Part shown: one piece after another, positions 14,352 to 17,540 of the stretch
How the letters are laid out: every line of letters starts with the position of its first letter
Position numbering within the stretch: position 1 is the stretch's first letter
Assembly (NCBI GenBank): GCA_011390035.1
Contig: JAABTE010000015.1
Coordinates: forward strand, 1-17,540
DNA: 17,540 nt
Direction of reading: 5' to 3'
From: Desulfobacteraceae bacterium
Lineage (GTDB): Bacteria; Desulfobacterota; Desulfobacteria; Desulfobacterales; JAABSP01
Made by a program: the position numbers and the translations under genes
The notes under the pieces: generated by a model
Databases searched by the model: none
Told to the model about the DNA's origin: nothing
The model's input: only the letters and a program-made list of their open reading frames with translations

Positions 14352-15086
14352 TCAGCCCCAAAGATTGTATTTGAGGATGCACCAGATGGCCCGGAAGCCG
14401 TCCTTCCAGTTGATCTTTTTCCCCTCCTCGTAGGTGCGGCCGTAATAGGAGATGGGCACCTCATAAATGCGCAGGCGCTTGTTCCGGGCCACCCGGGCGG
14501 TCACCTCGGGCTCGAAGCCGAAACGATCCTCCCGCAACGTGAGGCCCTGAATTACCTCTCTTTTGAAGACCTTATAGCAGGTCTCCATGTCCGTCAAGTT
14601 CAGATCGGTGAAAACATTGGACATAAGGGTCAGAAAACGGTTGCCCACATAATGCCAGAAGTAAAGCACCCGGTGGGCGCCATGGCCGCCGAAGCGGGAG
14701 CCGAAGACCACGTCCGCCTTGCCGGCCAGGATGGGGGCCAGCAGGGTCGGGTATTCGTTCGGGTCGTATTCCAGGTCTGCGTCCTGCACCATCACGATGT
14801 CGCCCGCGGCCCCCTCGATGCCCGTGCGGATGGCCCGGCCCTTGCCCCGGTTCTCGGGATGGAGCAGCACCCGGACGCCCGGATAATCGAGATAATCGAG
14901 TTCCGCCAGCAGCTCCCGGGTGCCGTCCGTGGAGCCGTCGTCCACCACGATCAGCTCCTTTCTGTGGGGGGTGGCCAGCACCGCCTCGATGGCGGCCACA
15001 ACGGTCTGTTTTTCATTATAGACCGGCATGATAATGGTCAGCAGGCAGTCCGCGCGCCAGTCTTTCGATACCCGATCCGATTCCAT
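14352..15086 (-). CDS. Family-2 glycosyltransferase, DPM1-like
   Basis: 244 residues, one GT-A domain. Visible: TIIMPVYNEKQTV (17-29), VVDDGSTDGT (47-56) for nucleotide-sugar binding, HPENRGKGRAIRTG (76-89), the metal-binding D102-A-D104 in MVQDADLEYDP, and ADVVFGSRF. The pattern matches dolichol-phosphate mannose synthase-like and polyprenyl-phosphate glycosyltransferases, which move a sugar from an NDP-sugar to a lipid carrier at the inner face of the membrane. No C-terminal membrane helices are present, as in soluble DPM1-type enzymes. The ATG has GGAG 5 nt upstream, 54 bp after the sensor kinase stop, so co-transcription is possible but functional linkage is unclear. Confidence 0.92.
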   Translation of the reverse strand: MESDRVSKDWRADCLLTIIMPVYNEKQTVVAAIEAVLATPHRKELIVVDDGSTDGTRELLAELDYLDYPGVRVLLHPENRGKGRAIRTGIEGAAGDIVMVQDADLEYDPNEYPTLLAPILAGKADVVFGSRFGGHGAHRVLYFWHYVGNRFLTLMSNVFTDLNLTDMETCYKVFKREVIQGLTLREDRFGFEPEVTARVARNKRLRIYEVPISYYGRTYEEGKKINWKDGFRAIWCILKYNLWG

Positions 15087-15140
15087 CTCCGCTCCATTTC
15101 AATCAAGTGCCAAACCCCGCCGGCCGGGACCGCTCTATTC

Positions 15141-17540
15141 TCAGCCCGTTCGACGGTCCTTTTCCATCACCTCCCGTATCTTATCGGACAGCCCCTGCAA
15201 AGTAAAAGGTTTTTGGATGAATCCGTCGCAGCCCCGCTTTAAAATGGCCGCCGCCTGCCCGTTGAGGCTGTAGCCGCTGGACAGCAGCACCCGGACATTG
15301 GGATCGCTTTCCCGCAACTGGTCGAACACCTGGCCGCCGCCGATGCCGGGCATGATCATGTCCAGTATCACCAGATCGATGCGGCCCGGATAGACCCGGA
15401 AAAGCTCCAGCGCCCGCTCGCCGCTCCGGGCGGCGAGCACCTGGTATCCGAGGGCGGCGAGCATCTCCCGGCCCACCTCCATCACGCCGGTTTCGTCATC
15501 CACCAGAAGGATGACCCCGGCGCCCTTCTCGAGGGGCCGGGCCGGCGGAACCTCTTCCTCCGCGGCCCGACCTCCGGAAAGGGGCAGGTAGATGTTGAAG
15601 GTGCTGCCCTTGCCCTGTTCGCTGTAAACCGAGATGGTGCCGCCATGGTTTCGGATGATGCCGTAGGCCGACGCCAGCCCCAGGCCGGTGCCCCGGCCCA
15701 TCTGCTTTGTGGTGAAAAAGGGCTCGAAGATGCGGGCCTGGGTGGCCTTGTCCATTCCGATGCCGGTGTCCGTGCAGGAGACGCGGACATGGCGGCCCGG
15801 CTCGATGCCCTGGGATCGGGCGTAATCCGCGCAAAGCGTCACGCGCTCTGTCCGCAGGAACAGATCCCCTCCCTCGGGCATGGCGTGCCAGGCGTTGATG
15901 AAGATGTTGAACAGCACCTGCTCGATCTGGCCCCGGTCCACCTCCACCGCCTCCAGCTCCGGCAGCGGATCGAAATGGATGCGGATCTCCTTGCGGGTTC
16001 GGCCGAACAGGCCGGCGGTCTTTCCCAGCAACTTGTTCAGATCCGTCGGCTTGACCTCGTATTTGCCGCCCCGGGCAAAGCCGAGCAACTGGCGGGTCAG
16101 CTCCGCGCCGCTGTTGACGTACTGCTCGATTCGCTTGAGCTTGGCGCAATCGGGGTGATCCGGCGTCTTATGGAGCAGCAGCAGGGAGGCGTTGCCCAGG
16201 ATGCCGGTGAGCAGGTTGTTGAAATCGTGGGCCATGCCGCCGGCCAGGGTGCCCACGGCCTCCATCTTCACCGCCTGCTGAAGCCGGGCCTCCAACTGGC
16301 GCTGCTCGGAGATGTCCTTGCAGATGCCCACGATGCTTACCACCGCGCCGGCAGCGTCCATGTTGGGCCCGCAGCTCAGGGTGAACTGGCGCGGCCGCCC
16401 CTGCTGGTCGGCCAGTGTCAGGTTCAGATCGCGAACCGTTTCCCGTGCGCCGGCCACCCGCCTGAAGGCGTCGCGGCAGGCGTTGCGCTCGGTTTCGGCC
16501 GGAACGAATCGGGTAAAGGCCAGCCCCTCGGCGCCGCCCCGCTCATGCCCCAGAAGCCGCCCGAAGGCGGGATTGACATAGGTGTAGAGGAAATCAAGGT
16601 CGAGCATGAAGATGATGTCCGGCGAGCTTTCCGACAGGGAGCGGAACCGGGCCTCGCTGGCGGCGAGATCGCGGACCATGGCGGCCACCCGGGCCGTCAT
16701 CTGGTTGAAGGCGCGGCTCAGGGCGCCGAGTTCGTCGTGGCGGTTTTCGGGCACCCGGCGGGTGAAGTCGCCGGCGGCGATTTCGACGCTGGCCCGGCTC
16801 AGGGCGGCCACCGGCGCGCTCATCTGCCGGGCCAGCGTCAGGGCGGCCAAAAGGGCAAGGGCCAGCAGGATTCCAGCCCAGAAGAGCATGCGATACAGGG
16901 CCTGATGGATGCCGCTTTCCATCATGGCCATCAGCTCGATGGCCGCGGCCGTGGCGATCTTCACCGGCACCGCCAGCCCCAGCCGCCAGTCGATGGCCCG
17001 CAGGGGATGGTAGGCGATGTATTTTTCCGAACCCTTCAGCGTCACCGCCTCGATGCCCGACCCGCCGATGGCCATCCTCGCCAGGACGGCGTCCAGGGCC
17101 GGATCGGCCACGCGGGAAAGATCCATGGTCATGCGCGGCGAATAGTCCGGGCGCTCGGACAGCTCAAGGCGGGCGTGGGGCGGCCCCCCAAGAAACTGCC
17201 GCCGCGCGTCCAGCACGAAGGTATAGCCGCCCCGCAGGGGCTGGTGTTGATTGAACTGGGCCACCAGCCGGGTCAGGGACAGGCTGACGCCCACATAGCC
17301 GGCGATCACGTCGTCCAGCCAGACCGGGGCCACCGCGTCCACCACCAGCTCGAACCCGTCGGTGAACGGGCTTTCGCGCACCGCGCTCCAGGCGGCGTTC
17401 CCGCCGTTCCGGAATCTGCCCGGCGACGGAAACGCCGGATCGATGAGAAAATAAAGTCCCTCGGGAATGATCCGCGCGGGCTGGTTCGGCCGCGTCAGCA
17501 GAATGTCTTCGGGGGTGGCGAACCATGCGGCCACCACATG
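15141..17540 (-). CDS. Hybrid sensor histidine kinase with C-terminal receiver (5' partial)
   Basis: At least 798 residues; the frame stays open through the window edge, so the N-terminal helix is missing. Numbering from GTG 17537: extracytoplasmic Cache-like sensor (about 1-200, with WLDDVIAGYVGVSLSLTRL and YIAYHPLRAIDWRLGLAVP), TM (217-236), HAMP (about 237-290), PAS (about 293-413), HisKA with phospho-acceptor His437 in MAHDFNNLLTGI, HATPase with N548, D590-TGIGMD and GRGTGLGLASAYGI, then a receiver with acidic residues near D680-D681, phospho-acceptor D726 in LVILDMIMPG and Lys776 in QKPF. All catalytic residues are present. It probably senses a small extracytoplasmic ligand and passes phosphate to its own receiver and onward to an unlinked partner; no response-regulator transcription factor is adjacent in the window. 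Confidence 0.93.
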   Translation of the reverse strand, partial: HVVAAWFATPEDILLTRPNQPARIIPEGLYFLIDPAFPSPGRFRNGGNAAWSAVRESPFTDGFELVVDAVAPVWLDDVIAGYVGVSLSLTRLVAQFNQHQPLRGGYTFVLDARRQFLGGPPHARLELSERPDYSPRMTMDLSRVADPALDAVLARMAIGGSGIEAVTLKGSEKYIAYHPLRAIDWRLGLAVPVKIATAAAIELMAMMESGIHQALYRMLFWAGILLALALLAALTLARQMSAPVAALSRASVEIAAGDFTRRVPENRHDELGALSRAFNQMTARVAAMVRDLAASEARFRSLSESSPDIIFMLDLDFLYTYVNPAFGRLLGHERGGAEGLAFTRFVPAETERNACRDAFRRVAGARETVRDLNLTLADQQGRPRQFTLSCGPNMDAAGAVVSIVGICKDISEQRQLEARLQQAVKMEAVGTLAGGMAHDFNNLLTGILGNASLLLLHKTPDHPDCAKLKRIEQYVNSGAELTRQLLGFARGGKYEVKPTDLNKLLGKTAGLFGRTRKEIRIHFDPLPELEAVEVDRGQIEQVLFNIFINAWHAMPEGGDLFLRTERVTLCADYARSQGIEPGRHVRVSCTDTGIGMDKATQARIFEPFFTTKQMGRGTGLGLASAYGIIRNHGGTISVYSEQGKGSTFNIYLPLSGGRAAEEEVPPARPLEKGAGVILLVDDETGVMEVGREMLAALGYQVLAARSGERALELFRVYPGRIDLVILDMIMPGIGGGQVFDQLRESDPNVRVLLSSGYSLNGQAAAILKRGCDGFIQKPFTLQGLSDKIREVMEKDRRTG

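Overview
This GC-rich window (about 60% G+C by eye, dropping sharply between about 4740 and 5660) looks like a bacterial chromosome. The style of the genes suggests a Desulfobacterota/Deltaproteobacteria-like organism: a PAS sensor kinase fused to a receiver, an ABC_sub_bind-type binding protein, a DPM1-like glycosyltransferase and compact, mostly minus-strand operons. That assignment is inference from gene types; no taxonomic marker gene is present.

Layout. (1) 1-4735, plus strand: the 3' part of a very large RecQ-type SF2 helicase fused to a UvrD/Rep-type SF1 helicase; its N-terminus lies outside the window. (2) 4699-5489, minus strand: a HigB/HigA toxin-antitoxin module in an AT-richer patch, with a sigma70 promoter, a perfect palindromic operator and a 9-codon leader ORF coupled to a TTG-start toxin. 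The antitoxin's 3' end overlaps the helicase's 3' end by 37 bp. (3) 5657-6496, plus strand: an amidinotransferase/dimethylargininase-fold enzyme, followed at 6501-6644 by an array of 10-bp tandem repeats. (4) 13978 to 6691, minus strand: a five-gene cluster encoding a secreted ABC-type binding protein, a divergent diaminopimelate-epimerase-fold racemase, an MFS transporter with a large extra N-terminal membrane/extracytoplasmic part, a GNAT-like protein and a 575-residue protein of no recognised family. (5) 14222-14298, minus strand: an initiator tRNA with its own promoter and terminator. (6) 17540 to 14352, minus strand: a sensor histidine kinase with C-terminal receiver (5' truncated), then a family-2 glycosyltransferase.

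How they may work together. The five-gene cluster is the best candidate for an undescribed system. It combines a DapF-fold racemase whose two catalytic cysteines are kept but whose expected DAP-contacting asparagines are changed, an MFS carrier, an acyltransferase-like protein, an unknown protein and a binding protein. The parts list partly resembles opine-metallophore loci such as staphylopine (DapF-fold racemase, MFS exporter, substrate-binding protein), but no nicotianamine-synthase-like or opine-dehydrogenase gene is present. A pathway that makes or handles a D-amino-acid-containing small molecule is therefore only a hypothesis. The helicase and toxin-antitoxin next to each other could be part of a defence or genome-maintenance island, also as inference.
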